A stretch of DNA of 64,000 nucleotides. Origin: Candidatus Palauibacter soopunensis (GTDB taxonomy: Bacteria; Gemmatimonadota; Gemmatimonadetes; Palauibacterales; Palauibacteraceae). Of the stretch, positions 8,118 to 16,865 are shown one piece after another (position 1 is the first letter of the stretch; every line of letters begins with the position of its first letter). The translations under genes were made by a program, and so were the position numbers. The notes below the pieces were generated by a model, which had not been told where the DNA came from, did no database searches, and was given only the letters and a program-made list of their open reading frames with translations. The DNA is taken from the NCBI RefSeq assembly GCF_947581735.1, contig NZ_CANPVT010000038.1, forward strand, positions 1-64,000, read 5' to 3'.

Positions 8118-8740
8118 GGGAGATCGCTCGAGCGGGAGCCGACCCCGGCGAACTCCCTCCGCACGGCTTCGTATTCGTCCGGGCGGTCGAGGTCCCTGAG
8201 CCGGTCGGCCGGCCAGTCCACGGGGACCGCCCGCTTGTGGTGGCGGCGCACGACCTCGCGCCCGCACCCCGCCCGCATGCGGGATATCTCGCCGAAAAGG
8301 CCGCGGCCGTAGAGGATGGGCGGCGCGTTGACCTCGCCGTAGCGCGACACGACCAGCGGGGCGTCCATCTCCGCGTAACGCTCCACCAGCGTCCGCACCA
8401 TGCGCGCGGTCACGAACGGCATGTCGGACAGCATCACGATGGCTGCCGCGCAGGCCTCCGGCACCGCGGCGATGCCGCAGGCCACCGATGTCTGGATGCC
8501 GGTCTCGTGATCGGGATTGACAGCCACGGTACAGTCGAGGTGCCGGACTTCGCGCTCGACGGCACGGCGCGCGTGTCCCGTGACGAGGATGACGGGGTCG
8601 AGTCCGGCTTCACCCGCGAGGCGGACCGCCCGGCGCACAAGGGTCTCTCCACCGACGTCCAGCAGGAGCTTGTTGCGCCCCATGCGGGTCGACGACCCGG
8701 CGGCCAGCACGATTCCCGCTACCCTGTGCTCTTCGGACAT
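8114..8740 (-). CDS. Molybdenum cofactor nucleotidyltransferase (MocA/MobA-like)
   Basis: A 208-residue NTP transferase of the CTP:molybdopterin cytidylyltransferase type. It shows the nucleotide-binding start GIVLAAGSSTRMGRNKLLL and the metal-binding SDMPF motif. It should convert Mo-molybdopterin to the cytosine dinucleotide form used by CO dehydrogenase. It is first in the cox gene set and its stop overlaps the xdhC-like start. About 73 bp separate it from the upstream methyltransferase gene, enough for a promoter, though none is convincing by eye. Confidence 0.9.
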   Translation of the reverse strand: MSEEHRVAGIVLAAGSSTRMGRNKLLLDVGGETLVRRAVRLAGEAGLDPVILVTGHARRAVEREVRHLDCTVAVNPDHETGIQTSVACGIAAVPEACAAAIVMLSDMPFVTARMVRTLVERYAEMDAPLVVSRYGEVNAPPILYGRGLFGEISRMRAGCGREVVRRHHKRAVPVDWPADRLRDLDRPDEYEAVRREFAGVGSRSSDLP

Positions 8741-8813
8741 GGCTCCAGAATAGGCCGGCGCCGACCGCTACCGCGAGCCCGGAAGCCCGTGGCCCACGCC
8801 CCTGGGCGGGCCG

Positions 8814-9677
8814 CTATCGCTCGTAGAGCCCGCAGGCGAAGATGCCCGGTATCTCGAAGGGCAGAGGCCCGAGTTCTCTCGTGAACCGGTCGCCGAGGTC
8901 CATCATCGTGATGGCCTCCAGCGTGCGGAACCCCGCGCCGGCCATCAGTTCGCACATCTCCCCCGGGCTGTAGTCGGAATGCATCGGCTCGCCGCGCTTC
9001 GCAACGTATTTCCGCAGCGCCGTGCGCGCCTCGCGGTGTTCGGGCAACGCGGAAGCGTCGTCGAGCAGGTGGTCGAGCACGAACCGCGAACCCGGCGCGA
9101 CGCCCTCGGCAATCGAACGGGCGGTCTCCGCGATGATGTCCGTGGGCAGGTAGTACGTGACGCCGAGAAGCGAGAGGAACGCACGCCGGGCGGGGTCGAA
9201 GGAGGATTCCGCGAGCGCCGCCATCACGGGCACTTCCCCGAGCTCCGCCGCGACGAAGTGGAGACCCGGCGGCCGTTCCACGCCCATGCGCTTCAGCCGC
9301 TTCCGCTTCATCGCCTGCATTTCGGGCAGGTCGAGCTCGAACACCTGCAAGTCCTCCATGAGGTCGGCCCGGCGCAGCGCGAACGAATCCATCCCGGCCC
9401 CGATGATCACGTACTGCGCGATCCCGTCACGGATGGCCGCCTCCAGCGCCTGCTCCGCGTAGCGCACCCGGATCAGCACGCCGAGCATGCCGGGCCGCAG
9501 CTTCCGCAGGACATGGTTGAGCAGGAACCAGGAGACGGGCCGGACCTTGATCAGCAGACGCAGGTGCCAGCCGCACAGGCCGAGGGCGAAGGGGTCCTCG
9601 ACAAGGCGCACCCGGTCGCGCTGATGCAGGGCCCGCATGCCGGCGACGAGTTCGGCGGTCGTAGCTCGCGTCTTCAT
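8814..9677 (-). CDS. Class I SAM-dependent methyltransferase, LCMT-like
   Basis: A 287-residue protein of the leucine carboxyl methyltransferase-like family (PF04072 type, common in actinobacteria). The SAM-binding motif is VIIGAGMDSFALR near residues 89-101, followed by the acidic FELDLPEMQ segment and SLLGVTYYLP. The substrate cannot be told from sequence; members act on small metabolites or carboxylates. It lies 28 bp behind the EamA transporter and before the cox genes on the same strand, so co-transcription with either is possible. Confidence 0.88.
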   Translation of the reverse strand: MKTRATTAELVAGMRALHQRDRVRLVEDPFALGLCGWHLRLLIKVRPVSWFLLNHVLRKLRPGMLGVLIRVRYAEQALEAAIRDGIAQYVIIGAGMDSFALRRADLMEDLQVFELDLPEMQAMKRKRLKRMGVERPPGLHFVAAELGEVPVMAALAESSFDPARRAFLSLLGVTYYLPTDIIAETARSIAEGVAPGSRFVLDHLLDDASALPEHREARTALRKYVAKRGEPMHSDYSPGEMCELMAGAGFRTLEAITMMDLGDRFTRELGPLPFEIPGIFACGLYER

Positions 9678-9705
9678 CTGTTCCGGTCACTCCGCGTGAT
9701 GCGAT

Positions 9706-10638
9706 TCACGGCGCGCGACGACGCCGGCCCCCGGCAAGGCCCCGCGCCACGGCGATGCCCGAAAGGATGACGGCGGCGCCCCCCAGTTGCTGCGGCGTGG
9801 GCGTCTCTCCCAGCCACATCCACGCCGTGGCGAGCGCGATCACCGGGACGAGGTTCTGGTACACCGCCGTCCGGCTCTGTCCGATCGTCTTCATGCCGCG
9901 CGACCAGAGCAGGTAGGCGATGGCGATCCCGAAGACCCCCGTGTAGGCCGTCGCGAACCAGATGCCCGGCGGGATCGAACTCCAGTCGACGCGCATCAGA
10001 TCCGGGATCCCCATGATGACGATGACGGGGAGGGCGGCCCACAGCGTCCACCCCGTCACCTCCAGCGCCCCCCGGCGTTTCGTGATGCGTCGTCCGAAGA
10101 CCGTGAACGACGCCCAGGAGAATGCGGCCCCGAGGACGAGCAGATCCCCGAGCCCGGCTCCTCCGACTTCCTGCGTGCCGCCGGTGATGAGAATCGCCAT
10201 GCCGGCGATCGTCGCGGCGACGCCCAGGAGGATCGCGAGGCTGAACCGCTCCCGCCCGAGCGCGGACGCGATCAGGAGCACCCACACGGGACTCGTGGAC
10301 AGGAGCAGCGCGGCGTTCCCGGTAAGCGTCAGGTCGATCCCGTAGATGAAGGTGGCCTGGAAGATCACGTGGCCTACCACCGCGAGTCCCAGGATCCGCG
10401 GCCACTCGCTCCGCGGAGGGAGGACCGGTCGCCCCGTGGCCCGGAGGAGGCACCAGACCGCCAGCGCCGCGAACGGGAAACGCACGGCGTTGAATGCGAG
10501 CGGATCGAGTTCCCGCAGGACGACCTTCACGACGGAGAAGTTGATGCCCCAGATGATCGCCGTGGCCAGGAGTCCGAGGTCGACCGTGAGGTCGCGCGCT
10601 CGCCGCCGGGAAGGGTGGCCGCTCGAAGAGTTCGTCAA
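9706..10638 (-). CDS. EamA/DMT-family transporter
   Basis: A roughly 300-residue membrane protein with about ten hydrophobic segments arranged as two EamA repeats (first from LGLLATAIIWGINFSVVK, second from GDLLVLGAAFSWASF). The drug/metabolite transporter superfamily exports small metabolites; the substrate is not evident. The start is uncertain: the frame stays open far upstream, antisense to the metB-like gene, and there is no ATG near the first helix. TTG 10638 is the nearest plausible start and leaves a short Arg-rich leader. The C-terminus is Arg-rich. It is divergent from the guanine deaminase gene across about 150 bp. Confidence 0.85.
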   Translation of the reverse strand: MTNSSSGHPSRRRARDLTVDLGLLATAIIWGINFSVVKVVLRELDPLAFNAVRFPFAALAVWCLLRATGRPVLPPRSEWPRILGLAVVGHVIFQATFIYGIDLTLTGNAALLLSTSPVWVLLIASALGRERFSLAILLGVAATIAGMAILITGGTQEVGGAGLGDLLVLGAAFSWASFTVFGRRITKRRGALEVTGWTLWAALPVIVIMGIPDLMRVDWSSIPPGIWFATAYTGVFGIAIAYLLWSRGMKTIGQSRTAVYQNLVPVIALATAWMWLGETPTPQQLGGAAVILSGIAVARGLAGGRRRRAP

Positions 10639-10791
10639 TCGCGCTCGCCGTGGGGAAAGGGACGAGGGAGCCCCCGGCCGAACACCGGGGAGGGAACGGC
10701 TGAGTATATTCCGGGAGTGCTCCGGGAGTCGACCGCCGAGCGTCGACCGGCTGGAATCGAGCGCACACGCCCTTGCGAAACGAGCGTCGCG

Positions 10792-11259
10792 ATGAATGAC
10801 GGATTCATGCAGCGGGCCATCGATCTGTCCGAGCGCAGCGTGGACGAGGGCGGCGGGCCGTTCGGCGCCGTCGTCGTGAAGGACGGCGAGGTCGTGGCGG
10901 AGGGGACGAACCGCGTGACGCTGGACAACGATCCCACGGCCCACGCCGAAGTCCGGGCGATTCGAAAGGCCTGCGAAATTCTGGGCACGTTCGATCTCGG
11001 CGACTGCGAGATCTACGCGAGTTGCGAGCCGTGTCCGATGTGCCTGGGAGCGATCTACTGGAGCCGGATCCGCCGCGTGTACTACGCGAACACCCGGGAG
11101 GACGCGGCGCGCATCCGGTTCAGCGACGAAGACATCTACGACGAGTTCTCCCGGCCGCTCGCGGAGCGCCGGATCGTGTCGCTCGTGCGGATCTCCTCCG
11201 CCCGGGCGCGGGACGCCTTCGAGCGCTGGATCCGAAAATCGGACCGGACGCCGTACTAG
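10792..11259 (+). CDS. guaD: Guanine deaminase-type nucleoside deaminase
   Basis: A 155-residue zinc deaminase, the same length as Bacillus GuaD, which hydrolyses guanine to xanthine. The HAE motif gives His51 as zinc ligand and Glu53 as proton shuttle; Cys81 and Cys84 of CEPCPMC complete the zinc site. The following LGAIYWSRI and the long C-terminal extension are characteristic of guanine deaminase rather than tRNA adenosine deaminase. ATG 10792 was chosen because homology starts there; the frame is open for about 1 kb upstream, antisense to the transporter. Confidence 0.9.
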   Translation: MNDGFMQRAIDLSERSVDEGGGPFGAVVVKDGEVVAEGTNRVTLDNDPTAHAEVRAIRKACEILGTFDLGDCEIYASCEPCPMCLGAIYWSRIRRVYYANTREDAARIRFSDEDIYDEFSRPLAERRIVSLVRISSARARDAFERWIRKSDRTPY

Positions 11260-11285
11260 CGCCGCCGCATCCGTCGCGGCGCGGT

Positions 11286-11312
11286 TTGACATCCGACGGT
11301 CGCCCCTATAGA
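11286..11312 (+). promoter_or_regulatory. Sigma70-type promoter for the riboswitch transcript
   Basis: A consensus TTGACA at 11286-11291 is followed after 15 bases by TATAGA at 11307-11312. It lies immediately upstream of the SAM riboswitch, where the start of transcription is expected. Spacing is slightly short; a one- or two-base shift of the -10 (ATAGAA or TAGAAC) would give 16-17. Confidence 0.65.
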
Positions 11313-11324
11313 ACTGCCCGCACG

Positions 11325-11445
11325 ACAACTCATCGAGACCGGCTGAGGGACAGGCCCGTTGACGCCGGGGCAACCTGCGGGAAGTGGCATTCCCGCGAAG
11401 GTGCCAACTCCTGCGGTGGACTCGCATCCGCCGTGAAGATGAACC
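11325..11445 (+). ncRNA. SAM-I (S-box) riboswitch
   Basis: The leader carries the conserved S-box blocks in order: CTCATCGAGA at the P1 5' side (11329-11338), GGCTGAGGGACAGGCCC, GCCGGGGCAACC, then GGTGCCAACTCCTGC (11400-11414), a short GC stem, and GAAGATGA closing P1 (11436-11442). CTCATC can pair with GATGA to form P1. It should sense S-adenosylmethionine and shut off the metB-like gene. Just after P1 a GC hairpin (GCCGCC...GGCGGT, about 11450-11468) without a T-run may be the expression platform. Confidence 0.92.
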
Positions 11446-11532
11446 GCCCGCCGCCCTTCGAGGCGGTAGCCGCAGTCTCAGGGTGTCGAATCTCCGGAGT
11501 CCGATGAGGTGCACTCGAGACTCGGAGAGGTC

Positions 11533-12753
11533 ATGATGACCCACCGCTCTGCCGCTCGCGTTGCCTCTTCCCCCGTCACACGCGCCGTGCGGGCGGGGCT
11601 CGGCGCCGACACCGCCCATCGGGCGATCATGCCGCCGATCCATCTCTCCACCAACTTCTTCTTCGACGCTCCGGGCGTGTACGCGAAGTACGACTACACG
11701 CGTACGGCCAACCCGACGCGCGATCTCGCGGCCGACACCATCGCCGAACTCGAGGGAGGGTGCGGTGCGGTCGTCACCTCTTCCGGCATGTCGGCGATCG
11801 CCGTGTCGACGCGCCTGCTTTCGGGCGGCGATCTGCTCCTGGCGCCCCGCGACTGCTACGGAGGCAGCTACCGCCTCTTCTCCGCCGAGGCGAGCCGTGG
11901 CGGGTATCGCGTCGAGTTCGTCGACCCGTGGGACCCGGCGTCGCTCGAACTCGCCCGCCGACTTCGGCCCCGGATGATCTGGATCGAGACGCCGAGCAAC
12001 CCACGCCTGCGGATCACCGACATTGCCGCGTGGGCGCGGGTGGCGCGCGACATCGGGGCGATCTGCGTGGCCGACAACACCTTCCTCTCGCCCGTCAACC
12101 AGCGCCCCCTGGAGTTCGGCGCCGGTCTCGTCGTGCACTCGACGACGAAGTTCCTGAACGGGCACGGCGACGTGGTGGGCGGGGCGGTGGTGGCGGCGGA
12201 CGAGGATCTGCTCGAAGAAATCGCCTGGTGGACCAACGTCATGGGCGTATCGGGGGCGCCGTTCGACTCGTATCTGACGCTCAGGGGGATGCGGACCCTT
12301 CACGCGCGCAGCCGCGTACACGAAGCGAACGCGCTCCGCATCGTGGATCTGCTGGACCGCAGCGACGTGGTCGCCCGCGTCCATCACCCGAGCCTGCCCG
12401 ATCATCCCGGGCACGATATCGCGCGGCGGCAGCAGACGGGGTGGGGCAGCCTCGTTTCGTTCGAACTGCGCGGCGGACGAGCGGCGGTGGATGCCTTCGT
12501 GGACCGTATCGAACACTTCGCCCTGGCCGAGTCGCTGGGCGGCGTGGAGAGCCTGGTCGCGCACCCCTGGACGATGACGCACGCGTCGATGGATGAACCC
12601 GCGCGCCGGGCGGCGGGGATCGGCGAGGGGCTGCTCCGGTTGTCGGTGGGGATCGAGGCCTGCGAGGACCTGGAGGCCGATCTGGAGCGGGCGCTCGCCG
12701 CGGCTGACCGCCCGACAGCGTGCGCTGCCCGGGTGCGCGCGGCGCAACGTTGA
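11533..12753 (+). CDS. Cystathionine gamma-synthase-type PLP enzyme
   Basis: A 406-residue Cys/Met metabolism PLP enzyme (cystathionine gamma-synthase / O-acyl-homoserine sulfhydrylase group). The YDYTRTANPTRD motif, SSGMSAIA phosphate-binding loop, ADNTFLSPVNQRP and the PLP lysine in HSTTKFLNGH (Lys206) are all present, and the C-terminal ESLGGVESL block is typical. It should make cystathionine or homocysteine for methionine synthesis, which agrees with the SAM-I riboswitch upstream. GGAGAGG at 11524-11530 points to ATG 11533 or, with better spacing, ATG 11536. The exact substrate (lyase versus synthase) cannot be fixed by eye. Confidence 0.9.
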   Translation: MMTHRSAARVASSPVTRAVRAGLGADTAHRAIMPPIHLSTNFFFDAPGVYAKYDYTRTANPTRDLAADTIAELEGGCGAVVTSSGMSAIAVSTRLLSGGDLLLAPRDCYGGSYRLFSAEASRGGYRVEFVDPWDPASLELARRLRPRMIWIETPSNPRLRITDIAAWARVARDIGAICVADNTFLSPVNQRPLEFGAGLVVHSTTKFLNGHGDVVGGAVVAADEDLLEEIAWWTNVMGVSGAPFDSYLTLRGMRTLHARSRVHEANALRIVDLLDRSDVVARVHHPSLPDHPGHDIARRQQTGWGSLVSFELRGGRAAVDAFVDRIEHFALAESLGGVESLVAHPWTMTHASMDEPARRAAGIGEGLLRLSVGIEACEDLEADLERALAAADRPTACAARVRAAQR

Positions 12754-12846
12754 CCGGGAGCCCCGCATTCTCTAAGGTGCCGCCGCCGCCGACACGGCCG
12801 CTTTCCAGTCGGTCGGCGCGCCGATCCGCGGGAGGGAAGGGGAACC

Positions 12847-13164
12847 ATGGCAAACCAGGTCGACGCCGGACGATCCAGGCGCCCCATGCGCCTGCTGGCC
12901 GGCGTCCCGGTCGCCCTTTCGCTCCTCTTCGCCGGCCTCGCCGAGGGCTCGCATACGCACGACGGCGCGGCCGACTCCCCGGCGGCGTGTGCGGTATGTG
13001 AACTGTCGCACAATGTGGGGCCCGTGGCGTCCTCGGCGACGCCGAGCTTCGGCGGGCCCGGTCCCGTACACGCTCCCGCGCTTCGCGGCCACCGGCTGAG
13101 TGCCCGGCCCGTCCAACTCCCCCCCCACCGCAGCCGCGCGCCTCCGCCTCCGATCTCTCTGTAG
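12847..13164 (+). CDS. Small His/Cys-containing exported protein
   Basis: A 105-residue protein with an N-terminal hydrophobic segment (LLAGVPVALSLLFAGLAEG) followed by HTHDGA and CAVCELSH, then a Pro/Arg-rich tail. The HxH and CxxCxxxH arrangement resembles small DUF2946-like proteins of copper loci and could bind a transition metal in the periplasm. GGAGGG lies shortly before ATG 12847. It precedes the ABC transporter genes and is probably in the same transcript. Function is inferred only from motifs and context. Confidence 0.65.
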   Translation: MANQVDAGRSRRPMRLLAGVPVALSLLFAGLAEGSHTHDGAADSPAACAVCELSHNVGPVASSATPSFGGPGPVHAPALRGHRLSARPVQLPPHRSRAPPPPISL

Positions 13165-13255
13165 CGAAGAGCCCCTCCGCCGATCCGGAGATCGGCGGGA
13201 GACTTGTCGACCGTTGCGCCGGTGACGGCGCGGCAAACGCGAGAGATGGAGATCC

Positions 13256-13996
13256 ATGCAGACCGCCGATTCGGGTGCGGGGCGACCGCCCCTCCTCGAG
13301 GCCCGCGGGCTCAGCAAGCGCTACGGCGCCACGCAGGCCCTCGATTCCCTCGACCTGGCCATCGAGCCGGGAGAGGTCTACTGCCTCCTCGGCCCCAACG
13401 GGGCGGGGAAGACCACGACGATCAACCTTTTCCTCGGCTTCGTGTCGCCGTCCGGGGGCCAGGCCCTGGTGTCCGGCATGGACGTGTCCACCCACGACCG
13501 GGAGACGAAACACAGGCTCGCCTACATCCCGGAACAGGTGATGCTGTACCGCAACCTCAGCGGGCTCGAGAACCTCGAGTACTTCGCCGCTCTGGGCGGG
13601 AAGGGGTCGCTGGGGCGCGAACGGCTCGCCGACATCCTCGTCGAAGCCGGCCTGCAGCGCGACGCGGTCGACCGCCGCGTGTCCGAGTACTCCAAGGGCA
13701 TGCGGCAGAAGGTCGGCATTGCGATCGCGATGGCCAAGGAGGCTGACGCCCTCCTGCTCGATGAGCCGACGTCTGGTCTCGACCCCAAGGCCTCCAACGA
13801 GTTCTCGGCCCTGATCGAGCGGCTCAGGCATGGCGGCGTCGCGGTGCTCATGGCGACGCACGACCTGTTTCGCGCCAAGGAGACCGGGACGCGCGTGGGC
13901 ATCATGCGCTACGGAAGCCTCGTGACGGAGCTGGGCACGGACGAGATCGGCCACGCGGATCTCGAGCGCGTCTACCTGGAACACATGCACGATTAG
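13256..13996 (+). CDS. ABC transporter ATP-binding protein
   Basis: A 246-residue ATPase of the ABC-2/NosF-like type. It has Walker A GPNGAGKTT (residues 46-54), signature YSKGMRQK, Walker B ALLLDEPTSGLD and the switch histidine in MATHD. It should power the permeases encoded next. GAGATGGAGATCC lies before ATG 13256. Ten bases separate its stop from the first permease. Confidence 0.95.
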   Translation: MQTADSGAGRPPLLEARGLSKRYGATQALDSLDLAIEPGEVYCLLGPNGAGKTTTINLFLGFVSPSGGQALVSGMDVSTHDRETKHRLAYIPEQVMLYRNLSGLENLEYFAALGGKGSLGRERLADILVEAGLQRDAVDRRVSEYSKGMRQKVGIAIAMAKEADALLLDEPTSGLDPKASNEFSALIERLRHGGVAVLMATHDLFRAKETGTRVGIMRYGSLVTELGTDEIGHADLERVYLEHMHD

Positions 13997-14005
13997 GAGG
14001 CGTCG

Positions 14006-15430
14006 ATGGTTGGGCACAGCATCCGCCACATTATCCGCAAGGAATTCACCGACGTACTTCGGGACGGCCGCTTCCGGTGGTCCGCCGTCCTGGTGGGAGC
14101 GCTGCTGCTCGTCTCGCTGGGCCACGGGTGGGTCCAGGCGCGGGAGGCGCAGCGCGAGCACGCGGCCGCGCAGGGGACGGCCCGCGACCACTGGGAGTCG
14201 CAGGGCGAGAAGAACCCCCATTCCGCGGCCCACTACGGCATCTATGCGTTCAAGCCTCGCCTCGCGCTGTCCTTCGTGGACGAGGGCGTGGACCCATACA
14301 CCGGGACATCGGTGTGGCTGGAGGCGCACCGGCAGAACGACTTCCTGCTGCGCCCGGCGCAGGACGCGACGGCTGCCCAGCGCATAGGGGCGCTCACGGC
14401 CGCGCAGGTGCTGCAGCACCTCGTGCCCCTGCTCATCATCCTGCTCGCCTTCGGCGCGCTCGCCGGCGAGCGGGAACGGGGCACGCTTCGTCAACTGCTC
14501 GCGACCGGGGTCGGGCGGCGCGATCTGGCGCTCGGGAAGGCGCTCGGCATCGCCGGCGCGCTGGCGCTGCTGCTGGTGCCGGCGGCGGCGGTGGGGGCGG
14601 CGGCCCTCGTCGTCGGGAGCCCCGGTCCGGCGGCATCCCCCGTGGCCCGGGCCGCGGTCATGGCCGTCGTCTACCTGGTCTATTTCGCCGCCTTCGTCGC
14701 GCTCTCGCTGGCCGTCTCCGCCTGGGCCCGCTCGACGCGCACGGCGCTCGTGATCCTGCTGGGCGTGTGGGTGGTGAACGGGCTCGTCGCGCCGCGCGTG
14801 GCGGTGGACCTGTCGAAGTGGATGCACCCCACGCCTTCCGCCCTCGAGTTCGCTCAGACGGTGGAACGGGAAATGGCGTCCGGCACGGAGGACATCGCTC
14901 GTCCGGACAACGAGGCGCTGACCGAGGGCCTGCTGGCGGAGTACGGAGTCGAGCGGGTCGAAGACCTGCCGATCAACCAGTCGGGCGTCCTGCTCCAGGC
15001 GAGCGAGGAGTTCGGCAACCGGATCTTCGACCGCAACTACGGCGCGCTCTGGGACACGTTCGAGCGCCAGGGGGCCGTCCACGAGATGGTCGCGGTGGCG
15101 GCGCCGCTGCTCGCGGTGCGCGCGCTCTCCATGGGACTGGCCGGAACCGATGTCGAGCAGCACCGGCACTTCGCGATCGCCGCGGAGACGTACCGCCGGG
15201 ATCTGATGCGGCGCATGAACGGCGACCTCACGGAGAACTCCCGCTCAGGCGATTTCTCGTACCAGGCCGGAGCCGAACTCTGGGGGTCCACGCCGCCGCT
15301 GCGGTACGACGCCCCGACCCTGGGCTGGGTGCTTGGCAACCGGATCCTGTCGCTCGTCGTCCTCGGGGGCTGGCTCGCGGGAGCGATCCTGATCGCCGCG
15401 GCGCGCGTGCGGCGCGCGGAGGTGGCGTAG
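14006..15430 (+). CDS. ABC-2 permease with DUF3526-like architecture (A copy)
   Basis: A 474-residue membrane protein. One helix lies near residues 26-45, followed by a large extracytoplasmic domain (with AHYGIYAF and WLEAHRQN), a block of five or so helices that begins before the cytoplasmic ERERGTLRQLL motif, another large soluble domain and a final helix. This matches the NosY-like/DUF3526 permease group. AGGAGG precedes the ATG. It is paralogous to the third permease (shared HYG, EGHRQN-like and ERERGTLR blocks). Confidence 0.9.
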   Translation: MVGHSIRHIIRKEFTDVLRDGRFRWSAVLVGALLLVSLGHGWVQAREAQREHAAAQGTARDHWESQGEKNPHSAAHYGIYAFKPRLALSFVDEGVDPYTGTSVWLEAHRQNDFLLRPAQDATAAQRIGALTAAQVLQHLVPLLIILLAFGALAGERERGTLRQLLATGVGRRDLALGKALGIAGALALLLVPAAAVGAAALVVGSPGPAASPVARAAVMAVVYLVYFAAFVALSLAVSAWARSTRTALVILLGVWVVNGLVAPRVAVDLSKWMHPTPSALEFAQTVEREMASGTEDIARPDNEALTEGLLAEYGVERVEDLPINQSGVLLQASEEFGNRIFDRNYGALWDTFERQGAVHEMVAVAAPLLAVRALSMGLAGTDVEQHRHFAIAAETYRRDLMRRMNGDLTENSRSGDFSYQAGAELWGSTPPLRYDAPTLGWVLGNRILSLVVLGGWLAGAILIAAARVRRAEVA

Positions 15431-15431
15431 G

Positions 15432-16862
15432 ATGACCGCGCGCACGGTACTCCGGAACGAGTGGCGTCTGCTCATGGCGGACCGGGCGCTCCGGATCGCG
15501 CTCGGGCTCTTCGCGCTCCTGCTCGTCTATGCGCTGGCCAACGGCGTGGTCTGGACGCGCTTTCAGGAGCGCACCGTGGAGGCCGCGGAGGCCGGCAACG
15601 TCGAGCGTGCGCAGGCCCTCGTGCAGGAACTGGCCGACATCGAGGCCGGTGCGGAACCCGCTTCGCGCTTCTCGGATCCGCGGCTCCCGAACGTGCTCGG
15701 CGGGGCGCGGGGCCGCCACACGGCGGTGCTGACGCCGGGCCCCCTGACGGCCCTGACGGTCGGACAGAGCGACCTGCTGCCGTATTACTACGACGTCAAC
15801 ATCTACACGAACGAGTCGTCGTTCCAGCAGAACGGAGAGGTCGAGAGTCCCCTCAACCTGATGGTCGGGCGCTTCGACCTGGCCTTCGTGGTCATCTACC
15901 TGCTGCCGCTGCTCGTGCTGGCCCTGAGCTTCAACGTCCTCTCGGAGGAGCGCGAGCAGGGGACGCTGGCGCTGACCCTCTCGCAGCCCGTGTCGGCGCG
16001 GGGCGTCGTGGCGGCGAAACTCGCCTTCCGCGCCCTCCTGGCGGTGGGCATGGTCCTGGCGGTGTCGCTGGTCGGGCTCCTCGTGACAGGGGGCTTCGGC
16101 GCTCCCGGCCGGATCCTCCTCTGGTGCGCCGCGGTCGTCGCGTACGCGCTCTTCTGGTTCGTGCTCGCGGCGTGGGTGAACAGCCTGCGGCGGTCCTCCG
16201 CCTGGAACGCCACGGTGCTGGTGGGCGCGTGGCTGGTGCTGGTCGTCGTGCTCCCGGCCGGGATCAACATCGCGGCGGGCCTGCTGCACCCGCTGCCGTC
16301 GCGGGTGCAGATGATCACCGCCCAGCGCGAGGCCTCGAACGAAGCGGTGAACCGCCGCAGCGAACTCCTCGCCCGATACCTGGAGGACCATCCCGAAATG
16401 GCCGAGGGCGTGGTGGCCGACGAGCCCGGCCTGGGGGCGCTGGCATGGGCCGCCACCGATGCCGTCAACCGCCGTCTGGAGGAGGTGACGGCCGAACACG
16501 ATGCCAGCCGCGCGGAGCAGATCGCCCTGGTCCGCCGCTACCGTTTCCTGTCGCCGGCACTCATGGCCCAGGAGGTGCTCCTCGATGCGGCGGGAACGGG
16601 GGACGCGCGGTTCGCCGGCTTCCAGTCGCAGGTACGCGCCTTCGCCGAGCGATGGCGGGACTTCTTCGTGCCCGCGATCGTCGCCGGCGAGCAGATGGAC
16701 GCCAGCGTCCTTCCCCGCGTGCCGCAGTTCCGTCTCGCCGACGAGGCGCCCGGCGACGTCACGCGCCGCGCCGCTGTTCCCCTCGCGGTCCTGGGTGGAC
16801 TCCTCCTCCTGGTGGGCGCGGGCGCGGGGGTCGGACTCGGCCGCGTTCGAGGCGCCGACTAG
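15432..16862 (+). CDS. ABC-2 permease with DUF3526-like architecture (B copy)
   Basis: A 476-residue membrane protein starting one base after the preceding stop. The order is one N-terminal helix, an extracytoplasmic domain, a helical block beginning FDLAFVVIYLLPLLVLAL followed by the EEREQGTLALTLSQP cytoplasmic loop, a second soluble domain of about 150 residues, and a last helix. It resembles the fourth permease more than its direct neighbours, so the four genes look like two A-B pairs. Transport substrate is unknown. Confidence 0.9.
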   Translation: MTARTVLRNEWRLLMADRALRIALGLFALLLVYALANGVVWTRFQERTVEAAEAGNVERAQALVQELADIEAGAEPASRFSDPRLPNVLGGARGRHTAVLTPGPLTALTVGQSDLLPYYYDVNIYTNESSFQQNGEVESPLNLMVGRFDLAFVVIYLLPLLVLALSFNVLSEEREQGTLALTLSQPVSARGVVAAKLAFRALLAVGMVLAVSLVGLLVTGGFGAPGRILLWCAAVVAYALFWFVLAAWVNSLRRSSAWNATVLVGAWLVLVVVLPAGINIAAGLLHPLPSRVQMITAQREASNEAVNRRSELLARYLEDHPEMAEGVVADEPGLGALAWAATDAVNRRLEEVTAEHDASRAEQIALVRRYRFLSPALMAQEVLLDAAGTGDARFAGFQSQVRAFAERWRDFFVPAIVAGEQMDASVLPRVPQFRLADEAPGDVTRRAAVPLAVLGGLLLLVGAGAGVGLGRVRGAD

Positions 16863-16865
16863 GGC

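Noticed and set aside
12281-15169. Long minus-strand open frame across the metB-like and ABC genes
   Set aside because: Antisense to well-supported genes, low-complexity Arg/Gly composition, no domain.
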